Source of the DNA: Phascolarctobacterium succinatutens CAG:287 | GTDB taxonomy: Bacteria > Bacillota > Negativicutes > Acidaminococcales > Acidaminococcaceae | Direction: 5' to 3' | Length of the DNA stretch: 8,369 nt | NCBI RefSeq assembly: GCF_000434895.1 | Contig: NZ_FR892787.1 | Span: 1 to 8,369 of the forward strand | In this document: piece after piece, positions 1-6,002 of the stretch | Numbering within the stretch: the first letter of the stretch is position 1 | How the letters are laid out: every line of letters begins with the position of its first letter | Notes under the pieces: model-generated | What the model was told of the DNA's origin: nothing | Databases searched by the model: none | The model's input: the letters and a program-made list of their open reading frames with translations, nothing else | Made by a program: the position numbers and the translations under genes

Positions 1-92
1 TATTCCTTACACGATATATCCCTCGCTCAGTTTATTTGAGTTCGATGTGCTTGACTGCTAATCAATGTTCTCCTACAGAGTTACACTTACAG

Positions 93-116
93 TATAGATA
101 TTGCAATCTATATCTA
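93..116. repeat. AT-rich inverted repeat with two pairing registers
   Basis: TATAGAT at 93-99 is complementary to ATCTATA at 106-112, giving a 7-bp stem with a 6-nt loop. In a shifted register TAGATAT at 95-101 is complementary to ATATCTA at 110-116. The two stems exclude each other. No T-run follows, so it is not an obvious terminator. The rest of 1-140 shows no gene, promoter or RNA that I recognise. The repeat could simply be low-complexity AT sequence. Confidence 0.4.
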
Positions 117-140
117 CACTCAAAAAACTTCACCCTAGCC

Positions 141-183
141 TAAAACGCGCCCCAATTCATATTTCTATGAATCAGGGCGCGTT
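141..183 (-). terminator. Intrinsic terminator of rqcH (minus strand)
   Basis: A 9-bp GC-rich stem (144-152 with 175-183) is continued, after a 2x2 internal loop, by a 7-bp AT-rich stem (155-161 with 166-172). Read on the minus strand the loop is the stable tetraloop GAAA. The stem is followed there by a short run of Ts, partly inside the stem. It lies 36 nt past the rqcH stop codon. On the plus strand no T-run follows, so I assign it to rqcH. The weak T-tract is the main uncertainty. Confidence 0.65.
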
Positions 184-218
184 ACTACATACTGACGTAT
201 TTAGTTTTGACTAAATCT

Positions 219-1961
219 TTACTTTAAATATTTTTGGATTAGCTCCATATCAGGTGTTGTGTAATAAGTATTCTGGTTTGTAAAAATAACAAAGCCGGGT
301 TTGCTGCCTGCAGGCTTCTTTACATAGCGTCTTTGTACGCAGTCAACAGGAACATTGCTGCCATCGCGCGCCTTACTGAAATATGCTGCAAGCTGCACAG
401 CAAGGTCGATATCCTCCTGACGTACTTCCGGCAGTGACGTTTTCAAAATAACGTGCGAACCGGGGATATCTTTAGTATGGAACCATAAATCTTTAGGATT
501 GCCCAAGGTAAAGGTAACATAATCGTTCTGCTTGTTGTTTTTGCCGATATACAAATCTGCTTCAGGATTTAAACGGATATGCAGAGGCTGCGATTTTTGC
601 AGTCCGGCATTTTTCTTCTTTTTATTCGTGTCCTTAAGCAGACCGATGCTTAGCATTTCCTGATTGATTTCCTCAATTTCTCCCTTCGTTGTAGCGGTAA
701 GCAGTGAAGCGTCAAGGCTTTCCAGATAGGCAAGCATTTCTTCCGTAGATTCCTGCTGGATACGCACTTCGGTTTGAGCGCGTTTGTATTTATTATAGCG
801 CTTGTAATAGGCCTGTGCGTTTTCCGTAGGCGAAAGGATGGGAGAAAGCCTGACAGTAACCGGTTCGCCGTCATAAATATTTATCAGCTCGGCGCTTGTC
901 TGGCCTTTTTTTATCTGATAGATATTGGCCATGATAGTATCTGCCAGCATACGCTGTTCCTCTGCATTGGCAGCATGAGCCAAATCCTCTTGTAATGCCT
1001 GCAGTTTTTTCTTAAGTTTGGCGGTTTCGCTGTTCACCAGCTTTTGCAGCTGTTCATGGCGTGGAAGCTGGATAGGCTTCAGGCTGACAGCAAAATTTAG
1101 CGCACTGTTGATATCAGCAAATTCTTTGACCTGCATGCCATCCTGCACGTTCTGCGGGGGCAATACCAGCAGGGTTTTTACTTGATTTGTACGGCTGATG
1201 AGCGCATAGACAGGATGCTTGGCGGCCTGCAACTGCATATCTGCTTGCAGCTTGCCGATAACCTGCGCCAGTGACTGACAGGCGGAGGTTTCCAGACGTA
1301 CCTCCTGCGGCAGGATATCTGCAGCGGCTAAAAGCTCTAGCGTCGTCATTTTGCCGACACCGGTGGCAGCACTGATAAAGGCCTTGGCGAAGTTGGCTGC
1401 AGGCAGACTGTTGGCAGTCTGCACAATTTTTGCCGGGTCATCAGTCAAAAGGTTAAGTCCTTCCTGTGGCGGGGGCGCAATATAGGCTTTTCCCGGCAGG
1501 ATAGTGCGATAGCTGCTCTGTGCTGCGCTTACATGCTTCAGGGAGTCGATAATAACATCATCCTGCGTAAGAATGATATTACTGTTTTTACCGGTAAGCT
1601 CAAAAATCAGCTTTTTGGTAATAATTTTACTGGAGGCGCCTAAAAGATCTATTTCCAGCGTAATAATGCGGTCCAGGCCGCTTTGGCTGATTTTTGTGAT
1701 GCGTCCTTCCTCCAGATGCTTGCGCAGAAGCATACAGAAGGTGGGCGGAGTTTCCGGGTTTTCCGGCAGCTGCTGCGGCAGATAAAGCACACAGCTGCCG
1801 TTGTGCATATCGGCCAGCAGACTGCTTGTATCGCGTGTTCTGCGGACGAGCAGCAGAAGTGACTGCGGATTAGGCATATATACCTTATATATTTTGCTGC
1901 CCAGCAGTTCTTCGTTTAATATATCTGTAAGCAGCTTTAAAGTTAAGCCTTCAATGTTCAT
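219..1961 (-). CDS. rqcH: RqcH, ribosome-associated quality-control NFACT protein
   Basis: The product is a 580-aa NFACT-family protein, the bacterial homologue of Rqc2/NEMF and B. subtilis YloA. Family members bind 50S subunits carrying stalled peptidyl-tRNA, recruit tRNA-Ala and drive C-terminal alanine tailing that marks the chain for proteolysis. Visible parts are an NFACT-N domain (about 1-200) with ELTGK near 121 and the Asp97-Arg98 pair required for tailing in B. subtilis; a helix-hairpin-helix-like GVGK at 201; charged coiled-coil stretches (about 305-345 and 385-425); a Lys-rich linker near 447; and a C-terminal NFACT-R domain (about 465-570) containing WFHTKDIPGSH at 493. Length is normal and no break is seen. 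The ATG follows AAAGGAG at 1967-1973 with 5 nt spacing. It is divergent from yicC, as in B. subtilis. The older label 'fibronectin-binding protein' is misleading for this family. Confidence 0.96.
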   Translation of the reverse strand: MNIEGLTLKLLTDILNEELLGSKIYKVYMPNPQSLLLLVRRTRDTSSLLADMHNGSCVLYLPQQLPENPETPPTFCMLLRKHLEEGRITKISQSGLDRIITLEIDLLGASSKIITKKLIFELTGKNSNIILTQDDVIIDSLKHVSAAQSSYRTILPGKAYIAPPPQEGLNLLTDDPAKIVQTANSLPAANFAKAFISAATGVGKMTTLELLAAADILPQEVRLETSACQSLAQVIGKLQADMQLQAAKHPVYALISRTNQVKTLLVLPPQNVQDGMQVKEFADINSALNFAVSLKPIQLPRHEQLQKLVNSETAKLKKKLQALQEDLAHAANAEEQRMLADTIMANIYQIKKGQTSAELINIYDGEPVTVRLSPILSPTENAQAYYKRYNKYKRAQTEVRIQQESTEEMLAYLESLDASLLTATTKGEIEEINQEMLSIGLLKDTNKKKKNAGLQKSQPLHIRLNPEADLYIGKNNKQNDYVTFTLGNPKDLWFHTKDIPGSHVILKTSLPEVRQEDIDLAVQLAAYFSKARDGSNVPVDCVQRRYVKKPAGSKPGFVIFTNQNTYYTTPDMELIQKYLK

Positions 1962-1977
1962 AGGGACTCCTTTCGGT

Positions 1978-2006
1978 GCAGGCTCGGCAAAGTTTTTTGA
2001 ACCTGC
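1978..2006 (-). promoter_or_regulatory. Hairpin in the rqcH mRNA leader beside the SD
   Basis: In the rqcH transcript GCAGGTTC (plus-strand 1999-2006) can pair with GAGCCTGC (1978-1985): 8 bp including one G-U, closing a 13-nt A-rich loop. The stem ends 4 nt before the rqcH Shine-Dalgarno sequence (1967-1973). No T-run follows, so it is not a terminator. An effect on translation start or mRNA stability is possible but inferred. Confidence 0.4.
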
Positions 2007-2032
2007 GGGAAGACAATGCTAATTTATTATTT

Positions 2033-2061
2033 ATCATATTATACTCCATTACCTGCAACAA
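2033..2061 (-). promoter_or_regulatory. Probable sigma-A promoter of rqcH
   Basis: On the minus strand there is TTGTTG (-35, plus 2056-2061), a 17-bp spacer and TATGAT (-10, plus 2033-2038). A perfect TATAAT overlaps at 2038-2043 but lacks a well-spaced -35. The start would be near 2026, giving a leader of roughly 65 nt. The -35 matches only 3 of 6 consensus bases. Confidence 0.45.
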
Positions 2062-2121
2062 GTATAGCAAAACAAAAATGGGCCATTTCTTTATCTAAGC
2101 GACGAAAAACGAAGAAAAATG

Positions 2122-2150
2122 CTGAAATCATTAGAGAAATATGGTATAAT
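2122..2150 (+). promoter_or_regulatory. Sigma-A promoter of the yicC-coaBC operon
   Basis: CTGAAA (2122-2127, 4 of 6 consensus bases) and a perfect TATAAT (2145-2150) are separated by 17 bp. Transcription would begin near 2157, leaving a leader of about 80 nt before yicC. This is the only strong promoter seen upstream of the five-gene operon. Confidence 0.65.
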
Positions 2151-2158
2151 AGATTTTC

Positions 2159-2220
2159 AAGATAAGATTGAAGCAAAAAATACTTATCTTTTAAGCTGAA
2201 AAAATCACCTTTACTGGTGA
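2159..2220 (+). promoter_or_regulatory. Two hairpins in the yicC operon leader
   Basis: The first is an 8-bp stem of AAGATAAG (2159-2166) with CTTATCTT (2183-2190) around a 16-nt A-rich loop; it begins within about 2 nt of the predicted transcription start. The second is TCACC (2205-2209) with GGTGA (2216-2220), loop TTTACT, ending 4 nt before the Shine-Dalgarno region. The first is followed by only two Ts, so neither is a convincing terminator. A 5'-end stabilising or translational role is possible. I do not recognise a known riboswitch class here. Confidence 0.35.
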
Positions 2221-2238
2221 AGATGGAGGAGGAAGCCT

Positions 2239-3138
2239 GTGTTAAAAAGTATGACCGGTTTCGGCCGTGGTTCCTATGAGGATGCAGATTTTTCTGTTAA
2301 CATTGAAATGAAAACCGTGAACCACCGGTATAACGAGGTTGCTATCCGTTTACCGCGATTTTTGAATCCTTTGGAGGATAAAATCCGCAAAACTATTTTA
2401 AAAACCGTTAGCCGTGGACGTATTGATGTGTTTATTACTGCTGATTATAATGTCAGCGGAAACTGCACTCTGAAGGTTGATAAAAACCTTGCTGCTGCCT
2501 ATCATAAGGCATTGCAGGAGGTAGGCGTTGCTATCGGAGCCGACGCTGCAGGTATTAACGCTGCTGCCGAGATTCTCTATTTATCAAAATGCCCTGACGT
2601 GATTAACGTTAAGGAAGGCTTTTTTGATGTAGAAAGTGTTTGGCCTAAGGTTGAACAGGCTGTTGAGCAGGCTGTTGCTAATCTGGTAGCTATGCGTGAA
2701 ACAGAGGGTGGCAATATCTACGGTGATTTCATTTACCGTGCAGATCTGATTGCCGAAAAGCTGGCACAGATTGAGGAGCGTTCTCCCTTAGTTGTGGAAG
2801 AATATCAGGCTAAGCTGCAGGAGCGTCTGACTAATCTGCTGGCTGACAATAATATCAAGGTTGAGCCGGAACGTCTGCTGCAGGAGGTAGCAATTTTTGC
2901 TGACCGTACCAGCATTACGGAGGAAATTGTCCGCTTGAAGAGCCATATCAAGCAATTCAAGACTATCATCGCTTCCGACCAGCCGGTAGGACGTAAGCTC
3001 GACTTCCTTATCCAGGAATTCAACCGTGAAGCAAACACCATTGCTTCCAAAGCAAATGATTATACTATGGCGCAGATTGTTGTAGAAATTAAGGCGGAAA
3101 TAGAAAAAATCCGTGAGCAGATTCAGAACATCGAATAA
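2239..3138 (+). CDS. yicC: YicC/YloC-family endoribonuclease
   Basis: The product is a 299-aa YicC family protein (B. subtilis YloC). Members are reported endoribonucleases; E. coli YicC acts on small RNA together with other RNases. The N-terminal YicC domain opens with SMTGFGR (4-10), followed by KTVNHRYNE (25-33) and RLPRFL (37-42). The C-terminal DUF1732 part carries FADRTSITEE (220-229), GRKLDFL (251-257) and FNREANTIASKAND (261-274), and ends in the typical REQIQNIE. Length matches the family and no break is seen. Start is GTG, chosen because GGAGGAGG (2225-2232) lies 6 nt upstream and the family begins a few residues before SMTGFG; the ATG at codon 5 would cut that motif. It is first gene of the operon, and the next start lies 14 nt past its stop. 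Confidence 0.93.
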   Translation: MLKSMTGFGRGSYEDADFSVNIEMKTVNHRYNEVAIRLPRFLNPLEDKIRKTILKTVSRGRIDVFITADYNVSGNCTLKVDKNLAAAYHKALQEVGVAIGADAAGINAAAEILYLSKCPDVINVKEGFFDVESVWPKVEQAVEQAVANLVAMRETEGGNIYGDFIYRADLIAEKLAQIEERSPLVVEEYQAKLQERLTNLLADNNIKVEPERLLQEVAIFADRTSITEEIVRLKSHIKQFKTIIASDQPVGRKLDFLIQEFNREANTIASKANDYTMAQIVVEIKAEIEKIREQIQNIE

Positions 3139-3152
3139 AACTGGAGGAAGTT

Positions 3153-3419
3153 ATGGATATAAAGCTAGTTAATATCGGCTTTGGCAATATTGTCGCAGCC
3201 AACCGCATTATTTCTATTATCAGTCCGGAATCAGCACCGATTAAACGTATTATCCAGGAGGCCCGTGATAAAGGCATGCTGGTTGATGCAACCTACGGAC
3301 GTCGTACTCGTGCTGTAGTTGTTGTGGACAGCGGTCATATCATCCTGTCTGCGGTACAGCCGGAAACTGTAGCCAACCGTCTGGTGGCACAAACTGCTGA
3401 TTCTGAAGAAGAGGAGTAA
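3153..3419 (+). CDS. remA: RemA/DUF370 small DNA-binding regulator
   Basis: The product is an 88-aa DUF370 protein very close in sequence to B. subtilis RemA, which activates biofilm-matrix and osmoprotection genes and forms ring-shaped oligomers that bind DNA. Conserved blocks are NIGFGNIV (7-14), SPESAPIKR (24-32), DATYGRRTRAVVV (45-57) and ILSAVQPETVA (63-73). The residues I recall as needed for RemA function are present: Arg18, Arg50 and Arg51. The C-terminus is acidic (SEEEE). ATG follows GGAGG (3143-3147) with 5 nt spacing. It lies between yicC and gmk as in many Firmicutes. The target genes in this host are unknown; matrix control should not be assumed in a non-Bacillus cell. Its last two codons (GAG GAG) also serve as the Shine-Dalgarno of gmk. 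Confidence 0.92.
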   Translation: MDIKLVNIGFGNIVAANRIISIISPESAPIKRIIQEARDKGMLVDATYGRRTRAVVVVDSGHIILSAVQPETVANRLVAQTADSEEEE

Positions 3420-3426
3420 TTGGATC

Positions 3427-4062
3427 ATGAGCAACGATATTGATAATGTTACTCCTAAGGGAGTACTTCTTGTAGTATCCGGTCCGTCGGGAGCAGGCAA
3501 GGGAACTATTTGCCAGATGCTGAGAGGCCAGCTGCCGGATTTAGGTTATTCTATTTCTGTTACTACACGCGCACCGCGCACGGGTGAGGTTGACGGAGAA
3601 AGCTATTTCTTCAAGACAATTCCCGAGGTCAAGCAGATGATTGAAAAGGGCGAGCTGCTGGAATATGCCGAGGTATACGGCAATTATTACGGCACACCGC
3701 GCAAATACGTGGAAGAGCAGCTGGAATCTGGCCGTGACGTACTGCTGGAGATTGATATTCAGGGCGCTTTGCAGATTAAAAAGCGCTTCCCCGAGGGTGT
3801 TTTTGTTTTCATCGTACCGCCTTCTTTGGATGAGCTTTCCGCACGTATTTATAAGCGTGGTACCGACAGCGAGGATGTTATCAAACGCCGTATGGCTTCC
3901 GCAGCCAGCGAGCTGACTTACGCTGCAGAATATGATTATATCATCATTAATGATATTGCGGAAAAGGCAGCGCAAAAGGTGCTGACAATTATGGAGGCTG
4001 AGCGTTACCGCGTAGCCAGAACATATTTTATTGTTGATAAGATTTGTAAAGCAAAAAAATAA
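3427..4062 (+). CDS. gmk: Guanylate kinase
   Basis: The product is a 211-aa cytosolic guanylate kinase that phosphorylates GMP to GDP with ATP, on the route to GTP and dGTP. Visible motifs are the P-loop GPSGAGKGT (19-27), the GMP-binding segment with TTRAPRTGE (46-54), YGNYYGTPR (84-92), LEIDIQGA (107-114) and an arginine-rich lid near KRGTDSEDVIKRR (143-155). Length is usual. The start is 7 nt after the remA stop, and the only good Shine-Dalgarno (GAGGAG, 3411-3416) lies inside the end of remA with about 10 nt spacing, which suggests translational coupling. In several Firmicutes this enzyme is inhibited by (p)ppGpp; whether this one is cannot be read from the sequence. The partner downstream is rpoZ, a common arrangement. 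Confidence 0.97.
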   Translation: MSNDIDNVTPKGVLLVVSGPSGAGKGTICQMLRGQLPDLGYSISVTTRAPRTGEVDGESYFFKTIPEVKQMIEKGELLEYAEVYGNYYGTPRKYVEEQLESGRDVLLEIDIQGALQIKKRFPEGVFVFIVPPSLDELSARIYKRGTDSEDVIKRRMASAASELTYAAEYDYIIINDIAEKAAQKVLTIMEAERYRVARTYFIVDKICKAKK

Positions 4063-4123
4063 ATTTACATTATGCAGCAGTCTGCTGTGTGAACCATGAA
4101 ATACTTAAAGGAGTGATTCAATA

Positions 4124-4318
4124 ATGTCTATGGTAGATCCGTCTATTGACTATTTGGCAGAAAAAGTAGATAGCAAATACACTTTAGTTATTTTGGCAGC
4201 AAAAAGAGCACGCGAGCTCACTATTCCCGGCGTAAATTCCGCGGAAAAAGAGGTCAGCGCTGCGCTGAAGGAAATTGCTAACGATACTATTACCTACGAG
4301 CGTACTAAAAACGTATAA
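4124..4318 (+). CDS. rpoZ: RNA polymerase omega subunit
   Basis: The product is a 64-aa omega subunit, which helps assemble and stabilise RNA polymerase by binding beta-prime. Omega-family signatures are KYTLVILAAKRARELT (18-33), where the AAKRAR core is nearly invariant, and EVSAALKEIANDTITY (43-58). The length is in the short range usual for Firmicutes. AAAGGAG (4107-4113) lies 10 nt before the ATG. The ATG at codon 3 would be spaced too far. The 61-nt gap after gmk holds a small 5-bp hairpin (4075-4087) without a T-run and no good internal promoter, so rpoZ is probably cotranscribed with gmk. Confidence 0.95.
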   Translation: MSMVDPSIDYLAEKVDSKYTLVILAAKRARELTIPGVNSAEKEVSAALKEIANDTITYERTKNV

Positions 4319-4336
4319 CAGCGGGAGGGTAAAACC

Positions 4337-5545
4337 TTGTTAAAGGGCAAAAAAATTGTTTTGGGAGTAACCGGCGGTATTGCCGTTTATAAGGCTGTAG
4401 ATCTTGTCAGCCGTCTGCGTAAGCGGGGCTGCGAGGTGCGTGTGGTCATGACTGAGCATGCACAGCAGTTTGTTACTCCGTTAACCTTCAAGGAAATCAG
4501 CGGTAATGCTGTCGCTACCAGCATGTGGAACAGCAACCAGGAATTTAATGTCGAGCATATTGCTTTGGCAAATTGGGCAGACGCTTTCTTAGTTGCGCCT
4601 GCTACCGCTAATATTCTGGCTAAAATGACATATGGTATTGCGGATGATCTGCTGAGCACTACGCTTTTGGCAGCTCAGGCACCGATAGTTGTTTGCCCCG
4701 CAATGAATACCGGTATGTATCTTAATGCTGCAACTCAGGAAAATATCGCTAAGCTGCAAAGCCGCGGTATTACTGTAATGCCGCCTGCTTCCGGACATCT
4801 TGCCTGCGGCACCAGCGGCCCCGGCCGTCTGCCGGAACCACAGCAGATTGTGGAGTTTATGAGCAGCTTTTTTGCCGGCCGTGAGGGCGACCTGCGTGGC
4901 CTGAAGGTACTCGTTACCGCAGCAGGTACACGTGAACCGATTGACCCCGTCCGCTTTGTCGGCAACCGTTCCAGCGGCAAGATGGGCTATGCCGTAGCTC
5001 AGATGGCTGCCGAGCGCGGTGCTGAGGTGCTGCTTATCAGCGGTCCCTCTGCGCTTGCTGTACCGCCTAATGTGAAGGCTGTGCAGGTTGAATCGACCAA
5101 TGAAATGCTGGAGGCCTGCCTCGCAGCCTACGATGGCGTGGATATCGTTATCAAGGCAGCAGCAGTTGCCGATTACCGTCCGCGTGATGTGGCAGACCAA
5201 AAGATTAAAAAGAAAACAGATGATGCTCTGACTGTGGTTATGGATAAAAATCCGGATATCCTCAAAACCTTGGGGGCCAAGAAAACGCATCAGGTTTTGG
5301 TTGGCTTTGCTGCAGAAACACAAAATCTGCTGGCTAATGCCCGCGAAAAGGTAGTCAAGAAGAATCTCGATATGATTGTAGCCAACGATGTTACGGCTGC
5401 CGGTGCCGGTTTCAATTCCGATACCAATATCGTTAAGTTCCTTTATGCCAACGGCGATGTATGCGAGCTGGAGCAGATGCCGAAGGTTGATGTGGCGAAC
5501 CGTATTTTGGATGAGGCGTTGCGTATTCGTAGAGAGCGCGTATAA
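4337..5545 (+). CDS. coaBC: Bifunctional phosphopantothenoylcysteine decarboxylase/synthetase CoaBC
   Basis: The product is a 402-aa two-domain enzyme of coenzyme A synthesis. The CoaB half couples 4'-phosphopantothenate to cysteine using CTP; the CoaC half is an FMN-dependent decarboxylase giving 4'-phosphopantetheine. The CoaC domain (about 1-180) shows GVTGGIAVYK (10-19), the catalytic His74 in VEHIALA, PAMN (121-124) and the lid cysteine Cys157 in GHLACG. The CoaB domain (about 188-402) shows VTAAGTREPIDPVRF (193-207), Asn210 before RSSGKMG, AAAVADYRP (274-282) and KIKKK (289-293), whose first Lys matches the known CoaB active-site Lys289. All expected catalytic residues are there. The start is TTG, supported by GGGAGGG (4323-4329) 7 nt upstream; no ATG or GTG lies close. 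It is last gene of the operon, 18 nt after rpoZ. No clear terminator follows. Confidence 0.96.
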   Translation: MLKGKKIVLGVTGGIAVYKAVDLVSRLRKRGCEVRVVMTEHAQQFVTPLTFKEISGNAVATSMWNSNQEFNVEHIALANWADAFLVAPATANILAKMTYGIADDLLSTTLLAAQAPIVVCPAMNTGMYLNAATQENIAKLQSRGITVMPPASGHLACGTSGPGRLPEPQQIVEFMSSFFAGREGDLRGLKVLVTAAGTREPIDPVRFVGNRSSGKMGYAVAQMAAERGAEVLLISGPSALAVPPNVKAVQVESTNEMLEACLAAYDGVDIVIKAAAVADYRPRDVADQKIKKKTDDALTVVMDKNPDILKTLGAKKTHQVLVGFAAETQNLLANAREKVVKKNLDMIVANDVTAAGAGFNSDTNIVKFLYANGDVCELEQMPKVDVANRILDEALRIRRERV

Positions 5546-5598
5546 GGCCGCATCTGCGTCATGACCAGCAGTACGCCGTCGTCGCAATCGTTTAGCAT

Positions 5599-5637
5599 CT
5601 GCAGCCTTCTCCGTGCTCTTCGGAGTAGGGATTGCAG
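5599..5637 (+). other. Long imperfect stem-loop downstream of coaBC
   Basis: CCTTCTCCG (5605-5613) pairs with CGGAGTAGG (5621-5629) with a single T-T mismatch, and the helix continues outward with CTGCA (5599-5603) and TGCAG (5633-5637) across a small asymmetric bulge. No T-run follows. The octamer GCATCTGC occurs at 5550-5557 and again at the foot of this hairpin (5595-5602). Between coaBC and the metK promoter (5546-5739) I see no protein gene. The hairpin could be an mRNA 3'-end protector, a factor-dependent termination or processing site, or part of a small RNA. I cannot place it in a known family. Confidence 0.4.
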
Positions 5638-5666
5638 GGATACGTATGCATTATGAATCCCTATAT

Positions 5667-5685
5667 AATAGAATTGAATTCTATT
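5667..5685. repeat. Perfect 9+1+9 palindrome upstream of metK
   Basis: AATAGAATT at 5667-5675 and AATTCTATT at 5677-5685 are exact reverse complements around G5676. A TATAAT overlaps its left edge (5664-5669) but has no credible -35. The palindrome sits about 55 bp upstream of the metK -35. It could be a protein-binding site or a weak hairpin with a 5-nt loop. Neither flank carries a proper T-run, so an intrinsic terminator is unlikely. Confidence 0.45.
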
Positions 5686-5739
5686 TAGCATCAGCAGTTG
5701 CAAAAAAGTATTTTCACATATTTTTCGTAAAAAAAGTAC

Positions 5740-5768
5740 TTGTCATTATCTTGATTTTGTTATATAAT
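5740..5768 (+). promoter_or_regulatory. Strong sigma-A promoter of metK
   Basis: TTGTCA (5740-5745, 5 of 6) and TATAAT (5763-5768, 6 of 6) are separated by exactly 17 bp. The preceding 40 bp (about 5700-5739) contain A- and T-runs resembling an UP element. The palindrome AAGTACTT (5734-5741) overlaps the -35. The predicted start near 5775 leaves about 20 nt before the riboswitch. Confidence 0.85.
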
Positions 5769-5793
5769 GGCATCTGTAAACAATTTAACACAA

Positions 5794-5898
5794 CTCATCA
5801 AGAGCGATGGAGGGAATGGCCCTGTGAAGTCGCAGCAACCATTGCAGTGTGACAGCTGTAAAACGGTGCTAAGTCCTGCAGTTTATCTGTAAGATGAG
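5794..5898 (+). promoter_or_regulatory. SAM-I (S-box) riboswitch aptamer
   Basis: The conserved S-box core is directly visible. P1 is CTCATC (5794-5799) with GATGAG (5893-5898). It is followed by AAGAG, then GATGGAGGGAATGGCCC with the P2 hairpin and the TGAAG element, then GCAACC, then a P3 arm closed by ACC and GGT, then GGTGCTAAGTCC and the P4 hairpin (CTGCAG with CTGTAAG). SAM binding stabilises P1. In Firmicutes this class turns off genes of methionine and SAM synthesis when SAM is abundant. It lies directly between the metK promoter and metK, which fits feedback by the enzyme's own product. Confidence 0.96.
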
Positions 5899-5932
5899 AA
5901 TGCTAAGAGTAATAATTTAAGGCGTTCTCATT
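5893..5932 (+). promoter_or_regulatory. Antiterminator helix of the SAM-I riboswitch
   Basis: The 3' strand of P1 and the bases after it (5894-5903) can pair with the 5' arm and loop of the terminator (5922-5931): ten consecutive pairs with one G-U, extendable by G-U pairs at each end. P1 and the terminator on one side and this helix on the other cannot form together. Thus high SAM should give P1 plus terminator (off), and low SAM the antiterminator (on). Confidence 0.85.
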
Positions 5933-5947
5933 ACGAGAACGCCTTTT
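5919..5947 (+). terminator. SAM-responsive intrinsic terminator before metK
   Basis: GGCGTTCTC (5921-5929) pairs with GAGAACGCC (5935-5943) around the loop ATTAC. The stem extends to 11 bp with A5919-A5920 and T5944-T5945, and ends in TTTT (5944-5947). It lies 55 nt upstream of the metK start, the standard position for transcription attenuation by a S-box leader. Confidence 0.93.
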
Positions 5948-6002
5948 CTGATACCATCTAAACACTCTCAACAACGTTTTTTATTTATGAAAGGAGCTAC
6001 CA

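Noticed and set aside
3541..3975. Minus-strand open frame of 144 codons opposite gmk
   Set aside because: It lies within a clear guanylate kinase gene and has no domain signal.
4075..4087. Small hairpin between gmk and rpoZ as a possible terminator
   Set aside because: The stem has 5 bp with a 3-nt loop and no T-run, so it is too weak to end transcription.
4589..5587. Long minus-strand open frame (332 codons) opposite coaBC
   Set aside because: It lies wholly antisense to a gene whose domains and catalytic residues are intact. It shows no recognisable domain and looks like a codon-bias shadow.
5561..5656. Small plus-strand ORF (31 codons, ATG start) after coaBC
   Set aside because: There is no Shine-Dalgarno upstream, and the product is a low-complexity Ser/Arg/Leu peptide without a recognisable family. 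The interval is better explained by RNA or DNA structure.
5613..5852. Plus-strand open frame of 79 codons between coaBC and metK
   Set aside because: It begins with GTG without a Shine-Dalgarno and runs across the metK promoter and into the SAM-I aptamer, so coding is very unlikely.
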